Shown: positions 1-7,790 of the stretch, piece after piece
Position numbering within the stretch: the first letter of the stretch is position 1
Layout: the number at the start of each line of letters is the position of its first letter
Translations under genes and position numbers: made by a program
Source of the DNA: CAYMJV01 sp964390545
GTDB taxonomy: Bacteria > Desulfobacterota > BSN033 > UBA1163
Length of the DNA: 40,259 bases
Reading direction: 5' to 3'
NCBI GenBank assembly: GCA_964390545.1
Contig: CAYMJV010000019.1
Span: forward strand, 1 to 40,259
Notes under the pieces: model-generated
Told to the model about the DNA's origin: nothing
Databases searched by the model: none
Seen by the model: only the letters and a program-made list of their open reading frames with translations

Positions 1-380
1 ATAGCTAAAAGACCAAAGAGAGAGGAGTAGAAATGACCGAGGATTAAGGTCTTTTCTGCCTTAAAGACATGGTGGACGATTTCATATCCCGCAAAAAAAA
101 TGAGACCAGCACTCACCATGGCGACAAAATTTTCAACTTTGTAAAGACCCCACGGAAATGCCTTGGACTTTCTTTTAGATAACCAGATCCCAACAAGCAC
201 CAGGAGGCTGGCAAAAGTATCTGAAAAACCATGGATGGTGTCTGCTAAAAGGGCAGAGCTACCCGAAAGCCATGCGAGAATTCCCTTCGTCCCTGCCACC
301 AATATATTGAGCAGGGTTGAGAGGAGGGCGATTCTTGACGGCGTATCCCCCTTTTTTGAAACATCCTTATTTTCTTCCAT
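1..380 (-). CDS. Cation diffusion facilitator (CDF) family efflux protein, N-terminal part
   Basis: Membrane transporter expected to export divalent metal ions (Zn, Fe, Co or Mn) in exchange for protons. The first 126 residues are visible; the C-terminus lies beyond the window edge. The sequence shows a short charged N-terminus, a first membrane segment around residues 16-36, then the CDF-type metal site region with ADTIHGFSD (an H-x3-D pattern at the start of TM2), a loop with SKAFPWGLYKVENF typical of the family, and a third hydrophobic segment. The ATG at 378-380 lies 14 bases inside the end of the upstream GlcG-like gene, so the two are probably translationally coupled. Family assignment is confident; the metal is not. 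Confidence 0.85.
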   Translation of the reverse strand, partial: MEENKDVSKKGDTPSRIALLSTLLNILVAGTKGILAWLSGSSALLADTIHGFSDTFASLLVLVGIWLSKRKSKAFPWGLYKVENFVAMVSAGLIFFAGYEIVHHVFKAEKTLILGHFYSSLFGLLA

Positions 381-828
381 GTTTTTTTCGAACGATTCGT
401 TTTTTAGGTTTCAAAACTCTCTCTTCCCCGAAAATTTCTTTGAGAACATTCTGGCAAAAGGGGACATCCTCCCTTGGGGTTTTGCCGCAAACACCTATGG
501 CCCCGATAACATGGCCGTCCTTCCAGATCGGAAGGCCCCCGGGAATGGTGGTGAGGCGTTCGTTCCAATTTTGGACATTAAATCCATATCCTGGAACTTT
601 GGGGTCACCAAATTGAGAAACCTCAGCACTGGGTCTTCTGAACGTCGCGGCTGTACAGGCTTTGTCTCGGGCGATTTCTGCAGTGGGAATGGGCGCGCCA
701 TCCATGCGGTGGAGGGCGACCAACCAGCCATGGTCATCCACAATAGCGATGCTGCAGAGTTTGCCCATCTCTTTGGCTTTCTTGATACCTGTTTGTAGTA
801 GATTTTTGGCCATCTCTAAATTCATCAT
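367..828 (-). CDS. GlcG/HbpS family protein (DUF336), copy 1
   Basis: 153 residues of the GlcG/HbpS fold. Family members are small proteins of mostly unknown role; some bind haem or cobalamin-like ligands and some sit in glycolate or other hydroxy-acid operons. The sequence has the family core: CSIAIVDDHGWLVALHRMDGA near residues 25-45, a helix with AEIARDKACTAATF, and a Gly-rich segment (PGGLPIW, GHVIGAIGV) around residues 95-113. A basic tail (KPKKRIVRKKHGRK) extends past the usual end. AAGGAG lies upstream of the start and there are two consecutive ATG codons. It lies 18 bases downstream of a second copy, so the pair looks like a tandem duplication within one operon. Confidence 0.85.
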   Translation of the reverse strand: MMNLEMAKNLLQTGIKKAKEMGKLCSIAIVDDHGWLVALHRMDGAPIPTAEIARDKACTAATFRRPSAEVSQFGDPKVPGYGFNVQNWNERLTTIPGGLPIWKDGHVIGAIGVCGKTPREDVPFCQNVLKEIFGEERVLKPKKRIVRKKHGRK

Positions 829-846
829 CGGGGGAAATCTCCTTTT

Positions 847-1293
847 TTATTCATAAAGAGCGGTGACACCCGCCTGGCTGACGGAAGTATCGCTAATATC
901 TCCCACGCCCGAGGGAACACCGCTGCAGCCTATGGCACCGATGACCTCATTTTCCTCGTCGGTAACCGGAATACCGCCAGGGATGAAGCAGAACCGTCCC
1001 TTTCCCCTCCCGATCATTCCCATGGCGTGATCGCCCATGAGTTTTCCCATATTGCGGGGGTCGAGCCAGCGAGACCCCATCAGGGTGGGCATTTTAAAGG
1101 CAACGGCAGTCCACGCTTTCTCAATCGCAATATCGGTCGTAGCCATGGCTGCTCCGTCCATGCGGTGAACCGCCAGGACCGCGCCCGCTTTGTCTACAAC
1201 GGCAATGCTGCATGAGAAGCCAGCAATATCCTTTGCCCATCTCTCAGCAGCCTCCAGCATCTTCAGGGCAAGCTCTAAAGTCAACTCTTTCAT
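847..1293 (-). CDS. GlcG/HbpS family protein (DUF336), copy 2
   Basis: 148 residues, paralogous to the next gene downstream. Visible core motifs are CSIAVVDKAGAVLAVHRMDGAAMATTDIAIEKAWTA (quoted here only as the consensus region, residues 27-62) and a later PGGIPVTD/VIGAIGCSG segment near residues 106-126. Unlike copy 1 it has the usual length and no basic tail. TAGGAG precedes the ATG. It sits between a DUF1667 gene and copy 1, suggesting that both serve the flavoprotein system encoded upstream. The ligand cannot be read from sequence. The family call is firm, the function is unknown. Confidence 0.85.
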   Translation of the reverse strand: MKELTLELALKMLEAAERWAKDIAGFSCSIAVVDKAGAVLAVHRMDGAAMATTDIAIEKAWTAVAFKMPTLMGSRWLDPRNMGKLMGDHAMGMIGRGKGRFCFIPGGIPVTDEENEVIGAIGCSGVPSGVGDISDTSVSQAGVTALYE

Positions 1294-1304
1294 ATTAGGC
1301 GCTC

Positions 1305-1670
1305 CTATTCGAAAAGATCGTCCGTGGCAACTACGTCGACACCACTGTTCAATAAGTTAGGTAAAATGACTTGACCTACCTTGATTGGAGGCTCCGCCTT
1401 TACGCGAACCAAGGTGAGGGTTGCCTCTTTCAACTTTGATTTCAAAATAGGTCGATTTGTCCTTACCGGAAGCAGGGGGCGAAGACTCCTCTCGGTACGG
1501 ATCGTGGCGGTGAGAATTCGGACCGGATTGCGATATTCCTCCAACACGTATTGCCGTCCTTCTTTACATTTATAACCTGTGATCTTCACCACGTCTCCAT
1601 GACGGTCGATCCTGAGGGTGGTCCTACAACCGAGAGGACAACCGATACAAACGATATTTTCCTCAGCCAT
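1305..1670 (-). CDS. DUF1667 Cys-rich protein, partner of GlpA/GlpB-like flavoproteins
   Basis: 121-residue protein with an N-terminal metal-binding pattern C-x2-C-x3-C (VCIGCPLGC, residues 7-15) and a further Cys in GYKCKEGRQY, a layout suited to an Fe-S cluster or zinc. DUF1667 proteins are usually encoded beside anaerobic glycerol-3-phosphate dehydrogenase-like flavoproteins, and that is the case here: its ATG overlaps the end of the 419-aa FAD oxidoreductase by 8 bases. GGAGG in the last codons of that gene serves as ribosome binding site. A role as small electron-transfer or maturation subunit of the flavoprotein complex is inferred from this arrangement. Confidence 0.85.
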   Translation of the reverse strand: MAEENIVCIGCPLGCRTTLRIDRHGDVVKITGYKCKEGRQYVLEEYRNPVRILTATIRTERSLRPLLPVRTNRPILKSKLKEATLTLVRVKAEPPIKVGQVILPNLLNSGVDVVATDDLFE

Positions 1671-2922
1671 TTTGCCTCCTTCTTACACTTTCAATGGATA
1701 GTTCAACCGCATCATCCTTCAGCTGCCGCAATTGGCTACGGGAGAGATCGATCTTGAGCATCTCGCCAGGCTTTACCACCCTTAGGGACTCCGAAAAGAT
1801 ATCCCCTACCTTCAGTGTAACATTCTCTTCTATATCCTTTACCCTCGCATAGAGGGTGACGTCGTGTTGAGCGCTGATGGTCTGTGGAACAATGTAACGA
1901 ATGTTTCTGCCGGGCTTAAGTATCTTCTTGTCCTTTCCCATTTCTTCTTTTCTTGCAAACCTGGCAGCCGAGGCCCCTGCTATTTCGGCCTCCCAGGAGA
2001 CGTCATCCACCAGATCATGAACATGAACCACGTTGCCGCCGGCAAAGATTCCCGACACATTCGTTTCCCTCCATTGATCCACTACAGGGCCCCCTGTCAA
2101 TGGATCGAGCGCCACTCCGGCCATTCTGGAAAGCTCGTTCTCAGGGATCAACCCGACCGACAGGAGTAACGTATCACACTCGATCCTCCGCTCGGTGCCG
2201 TTGGTGGGTTTTTTATCTTTATTCACCTTTGCCATGGTGACCGCTTCCAGACGCTGTGGTCCATGAATCTCGGTGACCGTATGCTCGAGAAGTAGAGGGA
2301 TATGAAAATCGTGCAGACACTGGACCTCATTTCTGGTTAGGCCTCCGATATAGGGAAGGATCTCCACCACTGCTTTCACCTCGACACCTTCAAGCGTGAG
2401 ACGGCGAGCCATGATCATGCCTATATCCCCGGAGCCCAAGATGACGACCTTCTTTCCGGGGATCCATCCTTCGACATTGACGAATCGTTGGGCTGTTCCG
2501 GCGGTAAAGATGCCTGCGGGCCGCGTACCGGGGACATTCAATTGCCCCCGGCTGCGCTCACGGCAACCCATCGCAAGGACGATCGATTTAGGCTTCAAGC
2601 GGAGAACCCCTTCGCGATTGTTCACAGCGGTGATCTGGCGGTCAGAAGATATTTGCGTGACCATGGTTTCCAGGAGCACCTGAATGCCTAAATCTTTGAC
2701 CTTCTCCACAAAGCGATGGCCATATTCCGGGCCGGTCAAGTCTTGCTCGAAATAGAATAAGCCGAAGCCGTTGTGAACGCACTGATGCAAAAGCCCACCG
2801 AGCTGCTCCTGACGTTCCAGGATGAGAACATGCTCTGCTCCTTCTTCCCTGGCCCTGATCGCAGCCGCCATTCCTGCAGGGCCAGAACCGATGACCGCCA
2901 CATCAATATCTGAGAGTTTCAT
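1663..2922 (-). CDS. FAD/NAD(P)-dependent oxidoreductase, GlpB/HcnB-like
   Basis: 419 residues. The N-terminus carries a dinucleotide fold (AVIGSGPAGMAAAIRAREEGA, residues 9-29, FAD) and a second one near residue 160 (KVVILGSGDIGMIMARRL, NAD(P)H). A GCRERSRGQLNVPGTRP segment and the FAD-closing IFAGGNVVHVHDLVDDVSWE region are characteristic of the small flavoprotein partner in GlpA/DUF1667 operons and amino-acid or opine dehydrogenase complexes. The start overlaps the stop of the upstream 490-aa gene as ATGA, showing tight coupling. It probably passes electrons between the large dehydrogenase subunit and a nucleotide or quinone; the physiological substrate is unknown. Confidence 0.85.
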   Translation of the reverse strand: MKLSDIDVAVIGSGPAGMAAAIRAREEGAEHVLILERQEQLGGLLHQCVHNGFGLFYFEQDLTGPEYGHRFVEKVKDLGIQVLLETMVTQISSDRQITAVNNREGVLRLKPKSIVLAMGCRERSRGQLNVPGTRPAGIFTAGTAQRFVNVEGWIPGKKVVILGSGDIGMIMARRLTLEGVEVKAVVEILPYIGGLTRNEVQCLHDFHIPLLLEHTVTEIHGPQRLEAVTMAKVNKDKKPTNGTERRIECDTLLLSVGLIPENELSRMAGVALDPLTGGPVVDQWRETNVSGIFAGGNVVHVHDLVDDVSWEAEIAGASAARFARKEEMGKDKKILKPGRNIRYIVPQTISAQHDVTLYARVKDIEENVTLKVGDIFSESLRVVKPGEMLKIDLSRSQLRQLKDDAVELSIESVRRRQNG

Positions 2923-4391
2923 AGTTGTGCCTCAAGTAACTCTTTTGATTTATAAAGGAGCAAACGAGACTCCCGACCTTTCTTCGTTATCTTTTCCTCT
3001 GACAGCCCGAGTTCTCTCGCCAATATTTTCACGACACGGGGTGTGCAAAATCCTCCCTGGCATCTTCCCATTCCAGCTCTGGTCCTGAATTTGATTCCAT
3101 CCAGCGTTGTGGCCCCGTGACGAATGGCTTCGACGATCTCTCCTTCACTGACTGTCTCGCAACGACAGACCACGTGCCCATAACGGCCGTCCCTGGCGAT
3201 CAATTCTTTTTGTTGTTCTTGAGGAAGCTCGTTGAAAACCGGTGGGGCCTTTCTGATAGGGATGAACCTTTCATTTGTCTCTAACCTCAAGCCTTCTCGT
3301 CGAAGTAATTCCGTCACTTCTCGGGCAGCCGCAGGGGCGGCGCTCACTCCGGGGTAACCAATACAAATGCTTATGAACCGCGGCACTTTCTGGGAAGCCT
3401 GGACCACGCATTCATGCCAGCCGACCTCCCAGTTTCGGAACATAAGAAAGCCGGCAAAGGAATGAATGATGTCCTTTTCAGAAAGGTTGGGAAGGATTTT
3501 TCGGACATTTTGAAGACCGATTTCAGCAATCCTACCTGTAACGGAACAGTCTCCCCTCAGGGCTGGCTGCATGGTGGTGCCGAAGAAGAGGTTGCCGTGG
3601 ACGCTGGGTGTCAGGATGTTCATCTGCCCGGGTGCATCAGGCCGCATATGGATTTCATGTTTGATTAAGCCCCCCAAGTTCTTGTCGAGAATTCCCACGT
3701 ATCCCCTGATCGGATAAAGAACGAAATCATCTGAGTTCACGAGCCGGGCTATTTTATCGACTGAGGTTCCGGCAGCGTTGACGATGAAGCGACACTTCAC
3801 CGAGCCGCGGTTCGTCTCAACTTTGAACTGGTTTGCCCCCTGGGAGATCCTTACAACCTCTGTCTCCCTCATGACCTTAACCCCGTTTTGGGAAGCGTTT
3901 TCAATAAGGCCGATGGTGAGTCTGACCGGATCCACAATTGCAATGTGGGGGTCATGAAGGGCCCCGATGGCCTCCCGGGTGATATTAGGTTCCATCTGTC
4001 TCAGTGAATCCTGATCTATGAACTGATGGCCTGTGAGCCCGAGCTTTTCGGCTCTCGACTTCAGCTTTTGAAATTTGCTCAGCTCCTCATTGTTACGAAT
4101 GAGGGCGAGTTCTCCAACTTTCTTGAAGGGGACATCGAGTTCCTGACAAAGGGGCTCCATTAGAGGGATGCTGTCCCATACGAGCTTGCTGCGGTGATAT
4201 TCGGGGCGAAACTCCAGAGTATCTCCCCCCTGACAGACGATACACATATTGGTCTTGGTGCTACCCCAGCCAAAATCAACTTCTTTCTCAACCAAAAGTA
4301 CATCCCCCTTATATCGGGAAAGCTCCCTGGCCACAGCCGCCCCTAACACCCCGCCTCCGATAATCAAAACTTCTGTTTCGATCTGAGCCAT
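2919..4391 (-). CDS. GlpA-like FAD-dependent dehydrogenase with BFD-type [2Fe-2S] domain
   Basis: 490 residues. Residues 6-35 form an FAD-binding DAO-type fold (VLIIGGGVLGAAVARELSRY), followed by the family signature around STKTNMCIVCQGGD. The last ~90 residues hold a BFD-like [2Fe-2S] domain with CRCETVSEGEIVEAI and a later GRCQGGFC, giving the C-x-C...C-x4-C pattern. Anaerobic glycerol-3-phosphate dehydrogenase (GlpA) and related 2-hydroxy-acid dehydrogenases share this build. No glycerol kinase or transporter is beside it; two GlcG-type genes are, so a hydroxy-acid substrate is possible. It is the first gene of a six-gene run, with AAGGAAGGA upstream of the ATG. Confidence 0.85.
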   Translation of the reverse strand: MAQIETEVLIIGGGVLGAAVARELSRYKGDVLLVEKEVDFGWGSTKTNMCIVCQGGDTLEFRPEYHRSKLVWDSIPLMEPLCQELDVPFKKVGELALIRNNEELSKFQKLKSRAEKLGLTGHQFIDQDSLRQMEPNITREAIGALHDPHIAIVDPVRLTIGLIENASQNGVKVMRETEVVRISQGANQFKVETNRGSVKCRFIVNAAGTSVDKIARLVNSDDFVLYPIRGYVGILDKNLGGLIKHEIHMRPDAPGQMNILTPSVHGNLFFGTTMQPALRGDCSVTGRIAEIGLQNVRKILPNLSEKDIIHSFAGFLMFRNWEVGWHECVVQASQKVPRFISICIGYPGVSAAPAAAREVTELLRREGLRLETNERFIPIRKAPPVFNELPQEQQKELIARDGRYGHVVCRCETVSEGEIVEAIRHGATTLDGIKFRTRAGMGRCQGGFCTPRVVKILARELGLSEEKITKKGRESRLLLYKSKELLEAQL

Positions 4392-4418
4392 GTTAGGTAT
4401 CCTTCCTTTTCACAATTG

Positions 4419-4470
4419 CCCCTCACCCCCTCCCTCTCCCCAGTGGGGAGAGGGGAAGGGTGAGGGGGCC
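4419..4470. repeat. Palindromic CCCCTCACCC-type intergenic repeat, copy A
   Basis: C-rich arm (CCCCTCACCCCCTCCCTCTC) followed by its near-complement (GGGGAGAGGGGAAGGGTGAG) around a short AGT centre, able to form a long hairpin. It lies between the GlpA-like gene and the radical SAM gene, about 30 bases upstream of the GlpA-like start. Related elements occur near 13844-13975 and 16936-16994, so it is a dispersed repeat, not a one-off terminator; no T-run follows on the minus strand. The rest of the 4392-4577 gap shows only a short ATGCGCGCAT palindrome near 4494. Confidence 0.8.
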
Positions 4471-4577
4471 TATTTCAAAATCCCTTTCTCAGCATGCGCG
4501 CATAATAGGAGCCTGTCGTATAAAGGGCAGCGCACGGATTGTTTGCTTTTTTATAGACAATTCCTGAGACAACATAA

Positions 4578-5597
4578 CTATCGTACGTGTTTGTTTTCTC
4601 TATAGATCGCTGAAGGACCCTGGAGGATATCGAAATCTGCTTCTTTAAGCATTTCCATACATGATTTCACATCCATTCCTCTTCCTTTGGAGGTCTCAAC
4701 GTGTGTATCTCGAGGGTTCGTTCCCACTTCAGCCCAAAAAAGATTTGCTCCTGCCACAGGCCCTAGTAAATTGGGTTCATGCGTACAGTTTCCTATGATC
4801 TCTCGACCCATCGCCAAACGAACAACAGCAACAAGGAAGGCTAATCGATACTCACTGATCATTCCATACTTTGCCAGATCAGACCCTGGGATACTGATTC
4901 GGCGCATTGCCCCGCTATAGCATGGTTTCATTTGTCTTCCGATAAGAATTTTCTCTGCAATTTCGTCAATGGAATGTTCTGGGCCGATGGGTTCAACGCA
5001 TGTCCCAACACGCAGTCCGGCCTCAGAAGCTGCCCGGACGGTATTCAAACGAACCTGCGGGTCGATCTTGGTATCTGTTCCTTCACCCATCCTGACCGCA
5101 TGGTATATCCCGGTATAACCGGCTTCTTTCATTTGCCTGCCTTCTTTGTATCCGAAATCTCCAATATTGGCTATCATGACGGTCTCAGGCTTAAGTTTCG
5201 ACCTCACCTCTTTTGAGATTTCGATGTATTTCCGGAATGGATAATCATGTGTGGTCATAAAAAATATGGCGTTGGCACCATCGGCTTCAGCGCTCAGGGC
5301 GGATTGAACAATCTCTTCGATTGAAAGTTCTTTAGTGTCTTTAAAGACCCCATTCTTTGCTGCAAAGGCACAAAATGAACAGTTATTCGGACAGGGAGAT
5401 AAATTCAGACCTATTTGGGCGTGCACTTCTGCTTCACCTTGTGAGGCAGACCGTGTGATGGAATTGGCAGCAGTCATGATAAAGCCACCCTCCATGGAGT
5501 GAGGATCAATTCTTAAAAGGGATCCAATTTCCTCCCTGGTTATAAAATGACCATCGAATACCTTGTCGATAATTTCGTTTACCTTAGCGCCAATCAC
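4578..5597 (-). CDS. Biotin-synthase-like radical SAM protein
   Basis: 339 residues. The radical SAM cluster motif C-x3-C-x2-C is seen as SPCPNNCSFCAFA near residues 67-79, preceded by an AEVHAQIGLNLS strand as in the BioB/ThiH/HydE group. The C-terminal half (GPVAGANLFWAEVGTNPRDT) resembles the BATS region of that group. The Cys spacing rules out the C-x5-C-x2-C type of HcgA/HmdB, and no bio genes are nearby, so it is unlikely to be biotin synthase itself. The start is GTG at 5595-5597, preceded by GGGAGAG. It is the last gene of the HdrB/DUF364 run, and its product is unknown. Confidence 0.8.
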   Translation of the reverse strand: MIGAKVNEIIDKVFDGHFITREEIGSLLRIDPHSMEGGFIMTAANSITRSASQGEAEVHAQIGLNLSPCPNNCSFCAFAAKNGVFKDTKELSIEEIVQSALSAEADGANAIFFMTTHDYPFRKYIEISKEVRSKLKPETVMIANIGDFGYKEGRQMKEAGYTGIYHAVRMGEGTDTKIDPQVRLNTVRAASEAGLRVGTCVEPIGPEHSIDEIAEKILIGRQMKPCYSGAMRRISIPGSDLAKYGMISEYRLAFLVAVVRLAMGREIIGNCTHEPNLLGPVAGANLFWAEVGTNPRDTHVETSKGRGMDVKSCMEMLKEADFDILQGPSAIYRENKHVR

Positions 5598-5668
5598 GAT
5601 TTATTCTCTCCCTAAGCTATTTCTCTCTTCTTCCCTGCTTCACATTTCTAAACTTCTTCAGAATTCTT

Positions 5669-6046
5669 CTAAAATAATATGTAAAGAATTTTCCCTTCCT
5701 TTTTCGTCGCTCCAAGAACCTCCATGTGTCTCAGCACCGCAAATTCTCGTCTTAACTCTTCCTCTGTCAGATTAAGATTCTGGATCAATTCCTCCAGGGT
5801 CGCCTCTCCCTTGTTCTCAATGTAATTAACGATATTCCGTTGCAAGGGGGTCAGCGTAGAAAGTTTATCCTTCCCTTTTAGGAAGGTCTGGGCTGAATGA
5901 ACGGCCCAGGGGTCACAAGCTTTAGGAGGGGATAAGATATCCATATAACAGTCTTCACAAAATACTTTACCTTGGTGTTCATAACATTCGTTTTTTTCTA
6001 ATGTTTTCCCGCATTTCGAGCACTGGAAAGGCATGTTTCCTTGCAT
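5669..6046 (-). CDS. LIM-like zinc-finger plus winged-helix protein
   Basis: 125 residues. The N-terminal 40 residues show a double zinc ribbon of LIM type: CSKC, a second pair CYEH, then CEDC. The segment ACDPWAVHSAQTF links it to a C-terminal helical region (residues 60-125) that reads like a winged helix: LTPLQRNIVNYIENKGEATLEELIQNLNL. It may be a small regulator or a protein-protein adaptor of the operon. The ATG at 6046 follows GGGGAG; the gene begins 23 bases after HdrB. I know of no specific function; the domain calls are by eye. Confidence 0.7.
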   Translation of the reverse strand: MQGNMPFQCSKCGKTLEKNECYEHQGKVFCEDCYMDILSPPKACDPWAVHSAQTFLKGKDKLSTLTPLQRNIVNYIENKGEATLEELIQNLNLTEEELRREFAVLRHMEVLGATKKEGKILYILF

Positions 6047-6069
6047 AGAAAACTCCCCATGCCATTCGA

Positions 6070-6939
6070 CTACAGCAGATCCTTCTCCTTTAGTAGGGGT
6101 AAAGGATCAACGGCATTCTGTTCAAATCCCACGGTTCGATAATCTAGTCCCATGGCGATCCCGAGCAGTTGAGTAAAATAGAGTACAGGGATTTCTTTGA
6201 AATCAAGGTATTTCTGTTTGATTTCTGCCTGCTTATGATCGAGGTTGAAGGCACACATAGGACAAGTAGTAACGACCACCTCCACTCCCCTTCTAATAGC
6301 AGAACAGAGAATTTTATAGGCACATTCTGTCGCTACGTCAGGTGAACCGACGGATTGGAAGCTTCCACAGCATTCGATTTTAAATGGAAAATCGACGGCC
6401 TCTGCACCCAATGTCGCCAGAAACTTCTCAAATATGGTAGGTCTCTCTTTATCGTCAAATCCCATTTCTTCAAATGGCCGAAGCAACATGCATCCATAAT
6501 AGGCGGCTGCCTTGAGACCCGAAAGCTGCTTCTTTATCCTTTCTTTGAGTTGAGAAAACCCGATATCCTGTTTTAGTAACTCCAGATAGTGCAAGATTCG
6601 AAGATCGCCCTGATAGTTCTTTTCGATGAAATTGTTAATTTTATCTCTTTTTTCACTATCCTTTTGAAGCAACCGATTTGTCCTCTTAATGACATTGAAG
6701 CACACAGAGCAGAGAATGGTGAGGGTTGTTCCCTCCTCCCTTGCATTAGCCAAAATCCTTGCTGGAGGAAGCAGAGCCATCAGATTATCAGTTGCTAAGG
6801 GGAAGGCTGCCCCACAACAGACCCAATTGTTGAGTTCCTTTAATTCAAATCCGAGAAGAAGGGAGCAGTTTCGAGCAGTCCGATCGAGGTTCTTTGCTTT
6901 GGTATAAAGAGTACATCCTGGATAATAGAGATAATGCAT
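6070..6939 (-). CDS. HdrB-like heterodisulfide reductase subunit (two CCG domains)
   Basis: 289 residues with two complete cysteine-rich CCG motifs. The first has C9, then WVCCGAAF and LCSVC; the second has YYGC, IECCGSF and TTCPMC. In HdrB each motif binds a non-cubane [4Fe-4S] cluster that reduces a disulfide or a related two-electron acceptor. HdrA and HdrC are not in this run, which is unusual: HdrB normally works with HdrC and the flavin subunit HdrA. A ferredoxin at the start of the same run (10717-10893) could be the electron donor. GGAG lies six bases upstream of the ATG. HdrB family membership is certain, the substrate is not known. Confidence 0.9.
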   Translation of the reverse strand: MHYLYYPGCTLYTKAKNLDRTARNCSLLLGFELKELNNWVCCGAAFPLATDNLMALLPPARILANAREEGTTLTILCSVCFNVIKRTNRLLQKDSEKRDKINNFIEKNYQGDLRILHYLELLKQDIGFSQLKERIKKQLSGLKAAAYYGCMLLRPFEEMGFDDKERPTIFEKFLATLGAEAVDFPFKIECCGSFQSVGSPDVATECAYKILCSAIRRGVEVVVTTCPMCAFNLDHKQAEIKQKYLDFKEIPVLYFTQLLGIAMGLDYRTVGFEQNAVDPLPLLKEKDLL

Positions 6940-7065
6940 CTATAACTCCATTTTCATCTTTGCATTTATAACATCCATGATTACGGCTTCTCTCGTCATA
7001 AAGAATTTCGAGTAACTTTTGAAACTCATTCTTATTCCAGCCATGGCGTTCGTAATATTCGACAT
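6940..7065 (-). other. Short open segment between DUF364 and HdrB genes; possible small or decayed gene
   Basis: A 41-codon frame starts with an ATG overlapping the DUF364 stop (TGATG) and stops directly before the HdrB ATG, a neat operon fit, but its product is oddly Met-rich. A different frame, open from 7069 to 6844 without a start codon, reads DVEYYERHGWNKNEFQ then a Cys pair (HGCYKCKDENG). That looks far more protein-like. Removing one base at 7067-7069 would give it a GTG start. This may be a frameshifted small gene or chance; I do not recognise either product. Confidence 0.3.
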
Positions 7066-7790
7066 CACACTATTTTGGTCAAAGTGAGAAGCCTCACTCC
7101 AGTGACCTCTTTAAAAGTAGCCCCTTCACTGATGGATCGAATTACCTTCTCTACATCGACCACCTTTGATCCGCAGATCGCATCGATGCCATATTCAAAC
7201 AGAATAGGGGAGAGAGGAGAAGTAGGTCCGATCAGAACGACAAAAGCCTTTTTACATAGCTTTAAAAGTCCTTCAAGAGTATGGTTGATAAAGGATGTTC
7301 CAGTTATTCCTACGACATCACACTGGGGCAAAATTCTGTCTGCTTCTTGTGCAGGTAAATCTCCCTGCCGGAGCCTCTGTTCGAGAACCCAGAGATTCTT
7401 GCTCTTTCCTTTCAATTTCGGAATCCACGGAAAGTGACCCACAATCGCCACATTTTTGCCTTGACCCTTTTCGAGGATTATTTTGAAGGCATTTTTTTCA
7501 ATGCATTTCGACTCATCGATATCGACCAGTGAATTGATGGTTGCCATCCCGATGGATGCCTCCAGTAAACTTTCTGACTTGGCATATTCAGCCAATTCCA
7601 ATGCCGTCTTTCGGGTAAGGTTTCCTACATCCCTCACACCCCGGTCGTGGGAGGGCCCTTCACCCCTGAAAGTCGAAGAGAGACCGCAGTGCTTCGTGAT
7701 TACAGCGGTCCAAAAGACACAGGTATGGACACTTCTAACCGGGACATCATTTCCTTTGAGGCTTAGAATTAGATCGTCGAGAATTTTCAA
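7065..7790 (-). CDS. DUF364 family protein (putative heavy-metal chelation domain)
   Basis: 241 residues from the chosen start. I place the start at the TTG at 7788-7790 because GGAGGT lies six bases upstream and the codon overlaps the stop of the preceding gene; an earlier TTG at 7820 lacks a ribosome site. The N-terminal part resembles DUF4213 (SVHTCVFWTAVITKHCGLSSTF with GEGPSHDRGVRD), and the C-terminal ~130 residues match DUF364 (VAIVGHFPWIPKLK, then CDVVGITGTSFINHTLEGLL). The family is proposed to handle metal or pterin-like ligands, but no biochemical role is established. Its position between an ATC-hydrolase-like gene and HdrB hints at cofactor chemistry. Confidence 0.85.
   Translation of the reverse strand: MKILDDLILSLKGNDVPVRSVHTCVFWTAVITKHCGLSSTFRGEGPSHDRGVRDVGNLTRKTALELAEYAKSESLLEASIGMATINSLVDIDESKCIEKNAFKIILEKGQGKNVAIVGHFPWIPKLKGKSKNLWVLEQRLRQGDLPAQEADRILPQCDVVGITGTSFINHTLEGLLKLCKKAFVVLIGPTSPLSPILFEYGIDAICGSKVVDVEKVIRSISEGATFKEVTGVRLLTLTKIV

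Noticed and set aside
163..798. Plus-strand open frame of 211 residues
   Set aside because: It is the complement of the GlcG-like and CDF genes, which have clear families; the plus-strand product has no recognisable motif.
4419..4470. Rho-independent terminator
   Set aside because: The hairpin is not followed by a T-run on the minus strand and similar hairpins recur elsewhere, so a dispersed repeat fits better.
4578..5597. Biotin synthase or HcgA/HmdB
   Set aside because: No bio or hcg genes nearby and the Cys spacing is C-x3-C-x2-C, unlike HcgA/HmdB (C-x5-C-x2-C); kept as an unassigned BioB-like radical SAM protein.
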